Positions 63,365-64,000 of a stretch of 64,000 nt of DNA are shown here, in pieces. Made by a program: the position numbers and the translations under genes. The notes under the pieces were generated by a model. The model was not told the origin of the DNA and made no database searches. It was given only the letters and a program-made list of their open reading frames with translations. Source of the DNA: Gallaecimonas xiamenensis 3-C-1 (lineage in GTDB: Bacteria > Pseudomonadota > Gammaproteobacteria > Enterobacterales > Gallaecimonadaceae); assembly GCF_000299915.1 (NCBI RefSeq), contig NZ_AMRI01000002.1:62001-126000 (forward strand), read 5' to 3'. Positions within the stretch are counted from its first letter, which is position 1; each line of letters begins with the position of its first letter.

Positions 63365-63942
63365 CAGTAGTAGGAGTGCTCGCCGGCCTGGTGCTCGGTC
63401 ATGTCGCGCACCCCGGTCAGCTCGCCTGGGAAGGCGGCCAACAGTTCTTTCTCTATGCCTTCCTTGAGGGTCACGTCCACCATGGAGCAACCGTTGCAGC
63501 CACCGCCAAATTGCAGCACGGCGATGCCGGCCTCGGTGATTTCCATCACCGCTACCTTGCCGCCATGGTTGGCCAGCTGGGGGTTGATCTGGGCTTGCAG
63601 CACATAGTCTACCCGCTCAATCAAGGACGCGTCGTCGGCCACCTTGCGAACCTTGGCATTGGGCGCCTTGAGGGTCAGCTGGGAACCCATCTGGTCGGTG
63701 ACGAAGTCGATTTCGGCGGCTTCCAGGAAGGGCGTGGAAGCCTGGTCCACCACGGCGTCAAAACCGGAGAAGGGCAGGCGTACGTCGCTGGCCTCTACGG
63801 CGTCGGGGGGACAATAGGACACGCCGCACTCGGCGTTGGCGGTACCGGGATTGACCACGAACACCCGGATATTGGTGCCATCCGGTTGATCGGCCAACAG
63901 TTTGCAGAAGTGGGCCTGGGCGGCCTCGGAGATGCGGATCAT
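63364..63942 (-). CDS. nfuA: Fe-S biogenesis protein NfuA
   Basis: This 192-residue scaffold/carrier has an N-terminal A-type domain that lacks its Cys set ([20 protein letters not shown], about 30-49) and a C-terminal Nfu domain with the cluster site [17 protein letters not shown] (CxxC, about 150-166). It ends with [10 protein letters not shown] as in E. coli NfuA. It delivers [4Fe-4S] clusters to target proteins, mainly under oxidative or iron stress. The ATG at 63942 matches the family start. The gene's promoter lies toward the right window edge. Confidence 0.97.
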   Translation of the reverse strand: MIRISEAAQAHFCKLLADQPDGTNIRVFVVNPGTANAECGVSYCPPDAVEASDVRLPFSGFDAVVDQASTPFLEAAEIDFVTDQMGSQLTLKAPNAKVRKVADDASLIERVDYVLQAQINPQLANHGGKVAVMEITEAGIAVLQFGGGCNGCSMVDVTLKEGIEKELLAAFPGELTGVRDMTEHQAGEHSYY

Positions 63943-64000
63943 GGTGCCTCTCAAAACCTGACTACTTTACTGGGTTATGATAACGCGCTTGGCGCCCAAA

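Overview
The window looks like an ordinary chromosome segment of a GC-rich gammaproteobacterium. It is gene-dense on both strands, and about 70 protein genes can be supported. Gene content combines enteric-type synteny with Shewanella/Vibrio/Alteromonas-type neighbours (a FliL-like gene after glpG, norR divergent from hmp, a caa3 oxidase cluster with DUF2909 and SURF1). A genus such as Gallaecimonas or a relative would fit, but that is a guess. I see no tRNA, rRNA, CRISPR array, insertion sequence, integrase or prophage gene. No gene-free stretch reaches 300 bp; the largest are 39193-39431 and 54576-54839.

Left part (1-25.4 kb). This keeps the E. coli gene order yicC-rph-pyrE-slmA-dut-coaBC-radC-rpmB-rpmG-mutM-coaD-[LPS core]-waaF-hldD-kbl-tdh. 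Islands are inserted: a TonB-dependent siderophore receptor and a DUF5362 membrane protein, a chemoreceptor, a GST-like protein, glf plus a DUF707 protein, and a GT7/coaD/wzi/porin-like operon. The sugar genes (glf, DUF707, GT7 beta-1,4-galactosyltransferase-like, two GT4, WaaE-like GT2, waaF, hldD) probably build the lipopolysaccharide core and attach surface polysaccharide. waaA and waaC are not in the window.

Middle part (25.4-39.2 kb). It holds a secreted choice-of-anchor I lipoprotein, a SEL1/TonB-C secreted protein, a diguanylate cyclase, an RbsR-like LacI regulator with a tiny overlapping gene, glpE-glpG, a FliL-like protein, ubiC-ubiA, a 2OG-Fe(II) oxygenase, plsB, a YvcK-like protein and lexA with two SOS boxes. 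This is a rearranged version of the enteric ubiC-ubiA-plsB-dgkA-lexA block.

Right part (39.2-64 kb). A complete caa3-type cytochrome c oxidase operon carries its assembly factors: subunits II, I and III, Cox11, SURF1, a CxxxC protein, heme A and heme O synthases, and Sco. It is followed by norR and hmp for nitric-oxide defence, a POT peptide transporter, a VOC protein, and an OprC-type copper receptor that keeps the CxxxM/HxM copper site. Then come purU, small membrane and secreted proteins, an SDR, a Rieske protein, a polysaccharide deacetylase, an M1 aminopeptidase, a DinF-type MATE transporter and nfuA. Copper uptake, copper-enzyme assembly and NO protection all lie within 16 kb, which suggests a respiratory theme.

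No clearly new multi-gene defence or mobile system was found. The most unusual items are the strikingly animal-like GT7 enzyme, the copper receptor with perfect palindromes in its promoter, the NorR/sigma-54 control region, and several small overlooked proteins.
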